NCBI RefSeq assembly: GCF_001429285.1
Contig: NZ_LMJJ01000006.1
Location: 62,001 to 126,000, forward strand
Length of the DNA: 64,000 bases
From: Ensifer sp. Root278
GTDB lineage: Bacteria; Pseudomonadota; Alphaproteobacteria; Rhizobiales; Rhizobiaceae
Reading direction: 5' to 3'
Positions within the stretch are counted from its first letter, which is position 1. Each line of letters opens with the position of its first letter. The translations under genes and the position numbers were made by a program. This document shows, in pieces, positions 55,166 to 62,852 of this stretch. Under the pieces are notes generated by a model that worked only from the letters and a program-made list of their open reading frames with translations, was not told where the DNA came from and searched no databases.

Positions 55166-55486
55166 ATGCCCAAGATCGTCTTCATCGACGCGGACGGCAC
55201 GACCAAAGAAGTGCAGGCGGAGGTCGGCCAATCGCTGATGTCCGCGGCGGTGCAGAACGGCATCGATGCCATTGCCGCCGAATGCGGCGGTTCCTGCGCC
55301 TGCGGCACCTGCCACTGTTACATCGACGGCGAATGGGCCGAACGATTGCCGGCACCCGATTTCCAGGAGCAGGACATGATCGAGTGCGTGGTCAATCCCA
55401 ACGAGCGCAGCCGCCTGAGCTGTCAGATCACGGTCTCGGCCGAGTTCGATGGCCTGGTGGTGCATCTGCCGGCCGGGCAATACTGA
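55166..55486 (+). CDS. 2Fe-2S ferredoxin (putidaredoxin/adrenodoxin type)
   Basis: A 106-residue electron carrier for the adjacent P450. The cluster is bound by Cys40, Cys46, Cys49 and Cys86 (C-x5-C-x2-C-x36-C), the vertebrate/putidaredoxin spacing; an extra Cys44 lies inside the loop. The acidic segment PAPDFQEQDMIECVV matches the partner-binding helix of this type. The start at 55166 lies 40 bases after the P450 stop. Confidence 0.94.
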   Translation: MPKIVFIDADGTTKEVQAEVGQSLMSAAVQNGIDAIAAECGGSCACGTCHCYIDGEWAERLPAPDFQEQDMIECVVNPNERSRLSCQITVSAEFDGLVVHLPAGQY

Positions 55487-55534
55487 GCAAGTCCAGGAAA
55501 AGTGTGAAACGGTTTTCCGCCCGGATTCGCGTAC
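55487..55534. repeat. Rhizobial intergenic palindrome (RIME-like), copy 3, inverted
   Basis: AAGTGTGAAACGGTTTTCCG is the reverse complement (one base different) of the core at 34053-34110 and 34223-34272. It lies directly after the ferredoxin stop. Confidence 0.65.
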
Positions 55535-55561
55535 CTTAAAAAGTCAGATCAGGTAGAAAAA

Positions 55562-55591
55562 GGCCGGGGCAACATTTTCGTTGCTCCGGCC
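55562..55591 (-). terminator. Rho-independent terminator of the purine permease gene
   Basis: GGCCGGGGCAAC and GTTGCTCCGGCC flank ATTTTC (one mismatch). On the minus strand the hairpin is followed by TTTTT (complement of 55557-55561), a classic terminator for the permease transcript ending at 55650. Confidence 0.75.
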
Positions 55592-55649
55592 AGCACTTAC
55601 GGGGAAGTTCTGATTGGCCGAGGCGACGATGCCCCGGCCAAATTTCGTA

Positions 55650-56942
55650 TTACTCGGCAAAGAACGCGAAGCGCACGATGAACAGGGCGGCGACGATCTG
55701 GGTGGCCGGGTGGATGACGCTCCACTTTCCGGTGCAGACCTTCAAGACGACGTAGCTCACGAAGCCGAAGGCGAGGCCGTTGGCGATCGAGTAGGTGAAG
55801 GGCATGGCGAGCGCGGTGAGCGCAGCCGGTGCCGCTTCCGTCAGGTCGTCCCAGTCGACTTCGGTCAGTTCGCGCATCATCAGGCCGGCGACATAGAGCA
55901 GAGCCGGAGCCGTCGCATAGGACGGGACGGCCGCTGCCAGCGGCGAGAAGAACAGTGCTGCCAGGAACAGCACGCAGACGGTGAGCGCGGTCAGGCCGGT
56001 GCGGCCGCCTGCCTGAACGCCCGAGGCGCTTTCGACATAGGCAGTCGTGCTGCTGGTGCCGATCAGCGAGCCGGCGACGATCGCGGTGCTGTCGGCCAGA
56101 AGCGCGCGGCCGAGACGGTTCGGCTTGCCCTCTTCGACCAGCTTGGCACGCTTGGCGACACCGATCAGCGTGCCGGTGGCGTCGAAGACTTCCACGAGTA
56201 CGAAGACGAGGATGACGTGCAGCAGGCCGCCATGCAGAGCGCCCATGATGTCGAGCTGCAGGAAGGTCGGCGCAATGCTCGGCGGTGCCGAGACGATGCC
56301 CTTGAACTCACTGACGCCAAGGATCATCGACAGAACCGTGACAACCAGGATGCCGATCAGGATCGAGCCGCGAACCTTCAGCGCATCGAGCACGGCGATC
56401 ACGAAGAAGCCGAGGATGGCGAGAAGCGGACCGGTCTGCTTGAGATCGCCAAGACCGACGAGCGTTGCCGGATTGTCGACGACGATACCGGCGTTCTTCA
56501 AGGCGATGATGCCGAGGAAGAGGCCGATACCGGTGGCAATCGCGCTTCTCAGCGAATGCGGAATGCCGGCAATCAGCCAGCTTCGCACCCCGGTCACGGT
56601 GAGGATCAGGAAGATCACGCCCGAGATGAAGACCGCGCCCAGCGCCTGTTGCCAGGTGAAGCCGAGGGCAGCGACGACGGTGAAGGCGAAGAAGGCGTTG
56701 AGGCCCATGCCGGGCGCCATGCCGATCGGCCAGTTGGCGACGAGCGCCATGACGGCGGAGCCGAGTGCGGCGGCGATACAGGTTGCGACGAAGACGGCAT
56801 CCCTATCCATGCCCGTGCTCGACAGGATGTCGGGGTTGACGAAGATGATGTAGGACATCGTCAGGAATGTCGTGATACCGGCGATCACCTCGGTGCGCGC
56901 CGTCGTCTGATGCTCTTTCAGCTTGAATAGTCGTTCAAACAT
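55650..56942 (-). CDS. AzgA-type purine permease (NCS2 superfamily)
   Basis: Inner-membrane proton symporter for hypoxanthine/guanine-type purines. It has 430 residues and about 12-14 hydrophobic helices. The AzgA-branch motifs are TEVIAGITTFLTMSYIIFVN at the start, NWPIGMAPGMGLNAFFAFTV, and VFDATGTLIGVAKRA; GTSSTTAYVESASGVQAGGRTGL is strongly conserved in the family. GGGAGG upstream of 56942 sets the start. Its proximity to the urate/allantoin genes makes it the likely entry point for the purines degraded there. Confidence 0.92.
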   Translation of the reverse strand: MFERLFKLKEHQTTARTEVIAGITTFLTMSYIIFVNPDILSSTGMDRDAVFVATCIAAALGSAVMALVANWPIGMAPGMGLNAFFAFTVVAALGFTWQQALGAVFISGVIFLILTVTGVRSWLIAGIPHSLRSAIATGIGLFLGIIALKNAGIVVDNPATLVGLGDLKQTGPLLAILGFFVIAVLDALKVRGSILIGILVVTVLSMILGVSEFKGIVSAPPSIAPTFLQLDIMGALHGGLLHVILVFVLVEVFDATGTLIGVAKRAKLVEEGKPNRLGRALLADSTAIVAGSLIGTSSTTAYVESASGVQAGGRTGLTALTVCVLFLAALFFSPLAAAVPSYATAPALLYVAGLMMRELTEVDWDDLTEAAPAALTALAMPFTYSIANGLAFGFVSYVVLKVCTGKWSVIHPATQIVAALFIVRFAFFAE

Positions 56943-57190
56943 CTTTCCTCCCTTGGCGGCGTCACCACGACGCAGCCGAACGACAGTGACCGGGAAACCG
57001 TCTCCTCCAGTTCCCGACCAGTGCATTTCGAACGTCCGGAAGTTTCCGGGACGATCGCTTCGCTTAAGGCTTCGTGCCGGCTGGCGATCGTCCGCCCTCT
57101 TTCGGACGACGCGAATGCCTTTTGCACAGCCTTGGGATTGTGCGACTTCCGGAGCCGGACCGCTAGCCGTCCATTCCCGGGATCGGTGAT
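56943..57190 (-). other. Long GC-rich leader upstream of the purine permease
   Basis: No convincing gene lies here. Read toward the permease it contains several hairpins, for example TCGTCCG/CGGACGA around 57086-57110 and GTCCCGGAA/TTCCGGAC around 57034-57052, plus GCACA/TGTGC at about 57124-57143. If the promoter is near the box at 57194 this is a roughly 250-nucleotide leader. I could not match it to a known riboswitch class by eye. Confidence 0.3.
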
Positions 57191-57193
57191 GAA

Positions 57194-57212
57194 AGACTTT
57201 CAAATTTTTCGG
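57194..57212. promoter_or_regulatory. AGACTTTCAAATTTTT box upstream of the purine permease
   Basis: AGACTTTCAAATTTTTCGG differs at one base from the site at 49681-49699. CAAAT here is also answered by ATTTG about 10 bases on, giving a loose dyad. It lies between the permease (minus) and the CopZ-like gene (plus). Confidence 0.55.
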
Positions 57213-57293
57213 AGCATTTGGGGGGCCGAAACTGCGTGTTTCGCGTGTTCACCACCATCGGGGTGTGCCAAGAAGAAACTCTCGACAAAATAT

Positions 57294-57320
57294 GTTGGAA
57301 GGTCCTCTTGACCTTCCAAC
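57294..57320. promoter_or_regulatory. Inverted repeat upstream of the CopZ-like gene
   Basis: GTTGGAAGGTC (57294-57304), CTCTT, GACCTTCCAAC (57310-57320): perfect 11-base arms. TTGACC at 57309-57314 could be a -35 element with a 19-base spacer to ATGTTT (57334-57339), the long spacer seen in MerR/CueR-type metal promoters. The half-site orientation is opposite to the E. coli CueR consensus, so a transcript hairpin is the alternative. Confidence 0.4.
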
Positions 57321-57367
57321 GATGGGAACCGCCATGTTTCTCTCACAACGAAACGAAGGAGACAAGC

Positions 57368-57565
57368 ATGCAGAACTACAAGATCGACAACATGACCTGC
57401 GGCCACTGCGCCGGTGCCGTCCAAAAGGCGATCCTGAGCGTCGATCCGCAGGCTACGATCAAGGTCGATCTCGGCAACCGGGAAGTCAGCGTCGAGACCG
57501 TTGCCGGTGCGGGCCCGATCGCCGACGCCTTGAGGGCCGCCGGCTACGAAAGCCGTGCGCTCTAG
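57368..57565 (+). CDS. Heavy-metal-associated domain protein (CopZ-like copper chaperone)
   Basis: A 65-residue single HMA domain with the metal-binding MTCGHCAGAV motif (Cys11, Cys14) and the beta-alpha-beta-beta-alpha-beta pattern ending ADALRAAGYES. Proteins of this type bind Cu(I) and pass it to a P-type ATPase, but no ATPase or MerR-family gene is in the window. The start at 57368 follows GAAGGAG. A long inverted repeat lies 48 bases upstream. Confidence 0.88.
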   Translation: MQNYKIDNMTCGHCAGAVQKAILSVDPQATIKVDLGNREVSVETVAGAGPIADALRAAGYESRAL

Positions 57566-57657
57566 ACGATGGGCCGCGCCGTGGACCATCCACAGCCCAA
57601 CTGGGTGGCAACGAATGCCCCGCCCGAAGCGCTTGGGCGGCTTTTCGGCCGCTGGTC

Positions 57658-57894
57658 GAGAAGTTCGCCGCCGCCTTTGCCGCAGACGTCGAGCCCGGAC
57701 TTGCCGCCTTCATGACCGACTCCCAGGTTCCGTGGGACCTCGAGGCGCTTCAGGGCGAGGTGGGCAAGCCCGCCTGGAAGGAAAAGCCGAGCTGGTATCT
57801 CGCCACCGAGGACCGCATGATCCCGGTCGACGGAACGAAACGCAGCCTCCGACCGCAGCGCCGCTCGGGGGCTGCTTTTGCGATCGACAGCTAA
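57658..57894 (+). pseudogene. Alpha/beta-hydrolase C-terminal remnant
   Basis: An open stretch encodes FAADVEPGLAAFMTDSQVPW, then KPAWKEKPSWYLATEDRMIP, which matches the late-middle part of a widespread alpha/beta-hydrolase family. The first roughly 150 residues (with the nucleophile elbow) and the final His-bearing segment are missing, and the frame becomes unrecognisable after MIP. It lies about 90 bases after the CopZ-like gene. Bases 57895-58101 after it hold nothing I recognise. Confidence 0.5.
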
Positions 57895-58101
57895 CCCCGC
57901 AGAATACCGCCTCCAGATGGACGAAAGTGCGGACGGCACTTTTGCTGCTTTCCTTGCCTGCGGGCATCGACCCGAAGGCAAGACGCCGGTCCCCGCAAAG
58001 TTGTCTGCAACGTCCAGCGTCCATTATCCCCGGCTCTCGAGCCTGTCTCGGCAGGTCCTAGAAGCCTTTCCCATCAACGGCACCGGCATAACCGCCGAAC
58101 T

Positions 58102-59073
58102 CTAGGGGCGAGCGAGCAGCACGGTCATGCCAGGCTCGAGATCGCTCGTGGGCATATCTGCCTCCAAGCGAACACGGAAGCTATTGAGGTCATGGTCTCC
58201 GACAGCCCGCGCCGCTCGCCATGTCGCGAACTCGCCCAACGGCCGAAGTTCCGTCACATGTGCGGGAACAGACGGCCCGTTCGGCGTCGAAAGCGTTACG
58301 GGGGTGCCGACCGTCATGCCGCGGAGATCATCCTCACGCACGGTGAAGGCAAACCACGACCGGTCGTCGACGTCCATCGTTACCACAGGTTTTCCGGGCC
58401 CGATGATTTCCCCAAGTTCGGCGACGCGGATGTTGATCGTGCCATCGGCTGGCGCAACGAGCCTTGTCCTGTCGAGCTTGGCTTGAATACTCGCCACCGT
58501 CGCCTCGGCAAGTGCGACCCTGGCATCCGCGAGTGCCCGCTCTTCAACAGTAGGACCGGCATTCGCTGCCTCTGCCTGGGCGCGTTTTACCTCCAGATCT
58601 GCTTCGCCCTTGGCGAGAGAGGCAGCGGCTTCGTCGGCCTTTTGCCGACTTGCGAAGTTTTTGGCCGCAAGTGCGGTCGCCCGGTCGTTCTCCTGTCGTG
58701 CAAGGACCAGGTTTGCCTCGGCCGTGCGCACGGCCTCCACTGCAATATCAACCTGTTCGCGCCTGATGCCGGAATAGATCCGGTCGCGCTCTGCCTTCGC
58801 GCTCGCGGCCGCCGCCCTCGCCTCTCCGACAAGCGCTGACAGATCCGGATTGTCCAACACCGCGATTATGTCGCCTTTACGCACCTTCTGCCCCGGTTTT
58901 ACGGCAACGCTGGCGAGGCGGCCGGATGTCTCGGGAGCAATGCGGATTTCCGTTCGCCTGACCATGCCGGCGATAGCCTCCCTGTCCGCCGCCGCGGCCA
59001 ACGATGCGGCGGATGCCGAGAGGGCCAGTGCGGTCGCGGCAATGATCGGTAGGCGCATGGATCTAGCGTTCAT
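58102..59073 (-). CDS. HlyD-family periplasmic adaptor (membrane fusion protein) with signal peptide
   Basis: Periplasmic adaptor of 323 residues, last gene of an export operon. A cleavable signal peptide (ending SLAAAADR) is followed by a split biotinyl-lipoyl half (VAVKPGQKVRKGDIIAVLDN), a long alpha-helical coiled-coil hairpin (about 80-190), the second lipoyl half (RLVAPADGTINIRVAELGEI) and a beta-barrel ending EPGMTVLLARP. The gene overlaps the permease end by 11 bases. Confidence 0.9.
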   Translation of the reverse strand: MNARSMRLPIIAATALALSASAASLAAAADREAIAGMVRRTEIRIAPETSGRLASVAVKPGQKVRKGDIIAVLDNPDLSALVGEARAAAASAKAERDRIYSGIRREQVDIAVEAVRTAEANLVLARQENDRATALAAKNFASRQKADEAAASLAKGEADLEVKRAQAEAANAGPTVEERALADARVALAEATVASIQAKLDRTRLVAPADGTINIRVAELGEIIGPGKPVVTMDVDDRSWFAFTVREDDLRGMTVGTPVTLSTPNGPSVPAHVTELRPLGEFATWRAARAVGDHDLNSFRVRLEADMPTSDLEPGMTVLLARP

Positions 59074-61402
59074 TGACGCCCCTCCGTGAGGTGACGAACC
59101 GAGCGGAGATCATGGCCAGGGCAGCATAGATGAATGCCAGCATCCAGAGCCGCGCCCAGTCCTTGAAGACGTCGCCGAACGCGGCCCCCATCTGGTTTGC
59201 TCGAACCAGCGCATCGATCCCCGACGTGCTTGGAAGGGCGTAGCTCGCGGCCCGCAATCCCGGCGGGATCGCCTCCGGTGGCCAGGCGACGCCCACAAGG
59301 AAGAATAGCGGCAGGCTGATCGCTATGAACAGCAGGACGGCGGTCTCTCGGCGCCTGAACCAGCTTCCTGCAAACTGCCCCAGGAAGCTGACCGAGAGAA
59401 TAAAGGGAACAGCGAGAACAAAAAGGTCCAGCACCCGATTCGTGGCGGAAAATCCGTAGACTCTCGGCAGGACGACGAGAAAGAACACGTAGGCCGGCAA
59501 TGCCAGCAGAAGATGCGCAAGCGCCTGGCCGAGAACCGATTTTACCGCGCTACGGCTTCGCCGCGCCTCATGCCCGCCGCGTTCGAACGCTACCCCGCCA
59601 ATCGTCGCCGTGCCCATCAGCAAGGTCTGCTGCAAGATCAGGACGAAGGCAGCCGGCACGACATAACTGCCGTAGCCGCCCGTCGGATTGAACAGCGGCT
59701 GGTTGAGAATCTCGACCGGCGAACTGACGGACAAAGCTGCCCGATAGCGGCTTCCTTCGGCGCGCGCGCTCTGCGTGGAGAGGTCGGAACGAACCGAACC
59801 GACAGACTCCTGAATGCCCTGAAGCGTCCGACTGTAAAGCAGGAAGTATGTGGAATCGACAAAGGCCGGCAAACGCGCCGTCGACCCCTTCATGACCTCG
59901 CGCTCGGTGCCGGCAGGAATACTCAGGATACCGAACACCTGCCGCCGGGCGAGGGCCATCTGCGCTTCGGCAAGGGTCGTTGGACGGGCTGCAACTTCGA
60001 CCGCTTCGTGTCCATCCAGGGCCTGGACGATCGTGAGGCTGATGTCCGAGTGGTCGTCGTCGACGACAGCGATCGGAATGTTCCGGATGAGTTGCCCGAC
60101 ATAGGGTTGAGGATAAAACAGACCGTAGATGATCGGCCCGAGAACGATGAGGCCGAAAGCTCCACGGTCTCGCAGGACGCGGCCATATTCGTCCGCGAGC
60201 GCGCGGGCGACACTGATCCTGCCCGATCGCCGTGGTTCGACCGTCTCCTCCGTGGTGGGCAAGGGTCTGTTCGCGATCGCGCGCAACCGAAGCCATGAGA
60301 ACAGGAAATAGAGCGCTGCGAGAGCGCCAAGTGCCATGAAGGGCGTAATCGAGTCCTGCTCAGGTACACCGCGGGCCGCCTGGTCGAACAGGACCTGAAT
60401 GTACCAACGCAGCGGCAGCAGCATCCCCCAGCTTTGGGCGAAGGTATTCATCGCCAGAATCGGGAAGCCCACGCCGGCATAACCGAAAGCGGGGGAGCAA
60501 AAGATACCGGTCAGGCTGAGGCCGGAAGCGAGGTTTCTGACGAGCAGTTGAAAGAGAGCGCCGACCGAGAGATAGGCAATGATGAGAAGGCATGCTGCGG
60601 CCGCGACCAGGACCGGATTGCCGCGGAACGGGATCTCGTAGAGGCCGTGAATGATGCCGAGCACCACGGCCATCATCAGCAGGAAGATCGCCAAATACGG
60701 CAGCAACTTGCCGACGAGAGCCGTGAGGCTGCTGCCTCCGGCCGTGGCAAGCCATTCGCTCATGCTGCGCGATCCGAATTCCGACCCGACAGCATAACCG
60801 CCCGCGATCGCGACAACGACATGAAGTACCGTCGGCAATATGGCGCGAAGCAGAAACTGCGCATAGTTCAGGGCCGGATTGGTCAGGACATATTGCTCGA
60901 CGACGAGCGGGCCCGGCCTGAAACCCGGGCTTACCGCGCCGCGCGGCAGGTCGGCGATCGCCGCCGAAACCGCCGACTGCAGGGAGGTCGAAGCGACGTT
61001 CCCGGGTGTGAAATACTGCTTGTTGAAGAACACCACGATCTGCGGCCGCCGCCCGGCCATGATGTCACGCTCGAGATCCTTGGGGATATAGACGGCAGCG
61101 ATCGCCTCACCCGACCGCACCGCATGCATGGCGCCGCTAAGATCAAAGGACCGCCTGTCGACATTGACCCCGGGAGCGGCGCTGATTGCCTGCACGAAGG
61201 TCATCGAGGTTCTCGACCGATCCTGATCGACCACGTCGACATGAAGGTTGCGGATGACCGCATTTCCGAAAGTTGCGGCAAGCAGCGAGAAAGCCAGAAG
61301 CGGGATGCCCACCACCAGAAGCAGGGCTACCTTGTCCCGCCACATCCACAGGACTTCCCGGGCGGCAACCGCAACGAGCCCGCGAGGCTGAGCGGCCGTC
61401 AT
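59063..61402 (-). CDS. Tandem ABC-2 type permease (two permease halves in one chain)
   Basis: A 779-residue inner-membrane protein with two ABC-2 units. Each has an N-terminal helix (VALLLVVGIPLLAFSLLAA; GAFGLIVLGPIIYGLFYPQ), a large periplasmic domain (RNLHVDVVDQDRSRTS; RNIPIAVVDDDHSDIS) and about five C-terminal helices. YhhJ/YbhR-type exporters normally use two such chains plus an ATPase. No ATPase gene is present here. The ATG at 61402 overlaps the upstream stop (TGATG), preferred over a GTG three bases earlier. Confidence 0.88.
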   Translation of the reverse strand: MTAAQPRGLVAVAAREVLWMWRDKVALLLVVGIPLLAFSLLAATFGNAVIRNLHVDVVDQDRSRTSMTFVQAISAAPGVNVDRRSFDLSGAMHAVRSGEAIAAVYIPKDLERDIMAGRRPQIVVFFNKQYFTPGNVASTSLQSAVSAAIADLPRGAVSPGFRPGPLVVEQYVLTNPALNYAQFLLRAILPTVLHVVVAIAGGYAVGSEFGSRSMSEWLATAGGSSLTALVGKLLPYLAIFLLMMAVVLGIIHGLYEIPFRGNPVLVAAAACLLIIAYLSVGALFQLLVRNLASGLSLTGIFCSPAFGYAGVGFPILAMNTFAQSWGMLLPLRWYIQVLFDQAARGVPEQDSITPFMALGALAALYFLFSWLRLRAIANRPLPTTEETVEPRRSGRISVARALADEYGRVLRDRGAFGLIVLGPIIYGLFYPQPYVGQLIRNIPIAVVDDDHSDISLTIVQALDGHEAVEVAARPTTLAEAQMALARRQVFGILSIPAGTEREVMKGSTARLPAFVDSTYFLLYSRTLQGIQESVGSVRSDLSTQSARAEGSRYRAALSVSSPVEILNQPLFNPTGGYGSYVVPAAFVLILQQTLLMGTATIGGVAFERGGHEARRSRSAVKSVLGQALAHLLLALPAYVFFLVVLPRVYGFSATNRVLDLFVLAVPFILSVSFLGQFAGSWFRRRETAVLLFIAISLPLFFLVGVAWPPEAIPPGLRAASYALPSTSGIDALVRANQMGAAFGDVFKDWARLWMLAFIYAALAMISARFVTSRRGVNER

Positions 61403-62571
61403 CACCGTGCATCCGCCCAGTCGGCATAGGCGCTCATGCCCGGCCTCAATGTGGCGATCTTTTCGACCGGATAGGCCCGAACTTCGAAGGTTCTGAGGTC
61501 GAAATCACCGGTCGCCCGGGTTGCGCGCCAGCCCGCATATTCGCCGCGCGTTGCAATCGTGCGGACCTCGACTTCGACGGGGGTGTCACCGAGCGCTGGA
61601 ATTTTCACCTGGAAATGGTCGCCCACCTTCAGGCCCTTCACGAGATCCTCTCGAAGGTCAAAGCGTACCCAGATGTCGGAAAGATCAACGAGCGAGAGCA
61701 GAGGCACGCCAGGCGAGACATACTCCCCCGGTTCGGTGGCAATCTGGTAGACCTGCCCGGCAATAGGTGCGGTCACCGTCAACTCCGCGACCTGTGCTTT
61801 CAAGGTCGCGATTGCGGCCTCCGCCTTCGCCACGGCCGCCTTCGCGACACCGCGCTCCTCTGGCGTGTAACCGGCCACCGCCTCGTCGTAGGCGAGTTTG
61901 GCCTGCTCATTCGACCGTTTGGCGACATCGAGATTTGCCGTTGCCTGGTCGAGGTTCTGGACCGATGCGTGTTCGCCCTGGGTCAACTGCAGCGTGCGAT
62001 CATAGGTCTGCTGGGCCAGCGTCAGGCTTGCCTCGCTGGCTGCGACCGCAGCCTTGCGTTCCGCCACCACCTCTGCCCTTGTGCCGACTTCGATCCGATT
62101 GAGGTCGGCCACCGCGACGGCGCGAGCGGCCTCGGCTTCCTGCAGCTTCATCAGCAACTCGGGATTGCTGATCGAGGCAAGGGTCTGTCCAGCCTTGATA
62201 TCCTCGCCGCGTGAGACCGGTCGCTCGCCGATGCGCCCGTCCACACGGGCGGCGATATCGATGCGGGTCGCGTCCGCCTCTCCCTGCACCAGCAGCGGCT
62301 GTGGCTGGACGAGGTACCAGAGGGACAATCCGACGATCGCCAGCGTGAACACCGCGACGATGAGTGCGGTAGCGATCGGCGGCTTCCCGCGCAGGCCCGA
62401 TTCAGTTGCGTCGGAAGGAACATTTTCTGGATCGTCGGGCCCACGAAGCTGGACGTTCGGGTCCACCGCCTCGTCTCGGTCCGTCGTCTTTTCCATCGCG
62501 CTCGCCGCGCCATCGGAACTGCGGTCAGTTTCTGAAACACCGTTGCCTGCGCTGCGTGACGTATCTACCAC
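61402..62571 (-). CDS. HlyD-family membrane-anchored adaptor (membrane fusion protein)
   Basis: Inner-membrane-anchored adaptor that opens the export operon. About 65 polar residues precede one helix (ALIVAVFTLAIVGLSLWYLV), then a lipoyl half (VDGRIGERPVSRGEDIKAGQ), a long coiled coil with LAQQTYDRTLQLTQGEHAS, the second half (LTVTAPIAGQVYQIATEPGE) and a barrel domain. I favour a GTG start at 62571 because GGAG lies eight bases upstream, giving 389 residues; ATGs at 62691 and 62496 are alternatives. Its stop overlaps the permease start. Confidence 0.85.
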   Translation of the reverse strand: MVDTSRSAGNGVSETDRSSDGAASAMEKTTDRDEAVDPNVQLRGPDDPENVPSDATESGLRGKPPIATALIVAVFTLAIVGLSLWYLVQPQPLLVQGEADATRIDIAARVDGRIGERPVSRGEDIKAGQTLASISNPELLMKLQEAEAARAVAVADLNRIEVGTRAEVVAERKAAVAASEASLTLAQQTYDRTLQLTQGEHASVQNLDQATANLDVAKRSNEQAKLAYDEAVAGYTPEERGVAKAAVAKAEAAIATLKAQVAELTVTAPIAGQVYQIATEPGEYVSPGVPLLSLVDLSDIWVRFDLREDLVKGLKVGDHFQVKIPALGDTPVEVEVRTIATRGEYAGWRATRATGDFDLRTFEVRAYPVEKIATLRPGMSAYADWADAR

Positions 62572-62852
62572 TGCACCGTCTCCACTTCGGCTTGCCCACA
62601 GCTCCAAGCACGGCAAAGCCCTGCTTCGTCCTGGGTGGCGAGGCCTTCGCCCGAGGCGCAAATGGTGCCCGCGTGATGTCGGAGACGTCAACAGGAAAAA
62701 CCGGTCAAGCGCCGATCACATGTTGCGCGGCACAAATGGAGAAAGCGATGATTTTTGCCGCGTCGGACTTGCCGGGATGATCTTTCCTGGACTCGAGACC
62801 ATCGCATCACCGATCAGAACGCGGTTACGGGTTCGCATGGGCAGATATCCAG

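Noticed and set aside
56943-57190. Known purine, guanidine or xanthine riboswitch
   Set aside because: I could not find the conserved core sequences of those classes; only generic hairpins are visible, so no class was assigned.
57878-58105. A 75-codon open frame after the hydrolase remnant
   Set aside because: No ribosome site, no recognisable family and it runs into the 3' end of the opposing HlyD gene.
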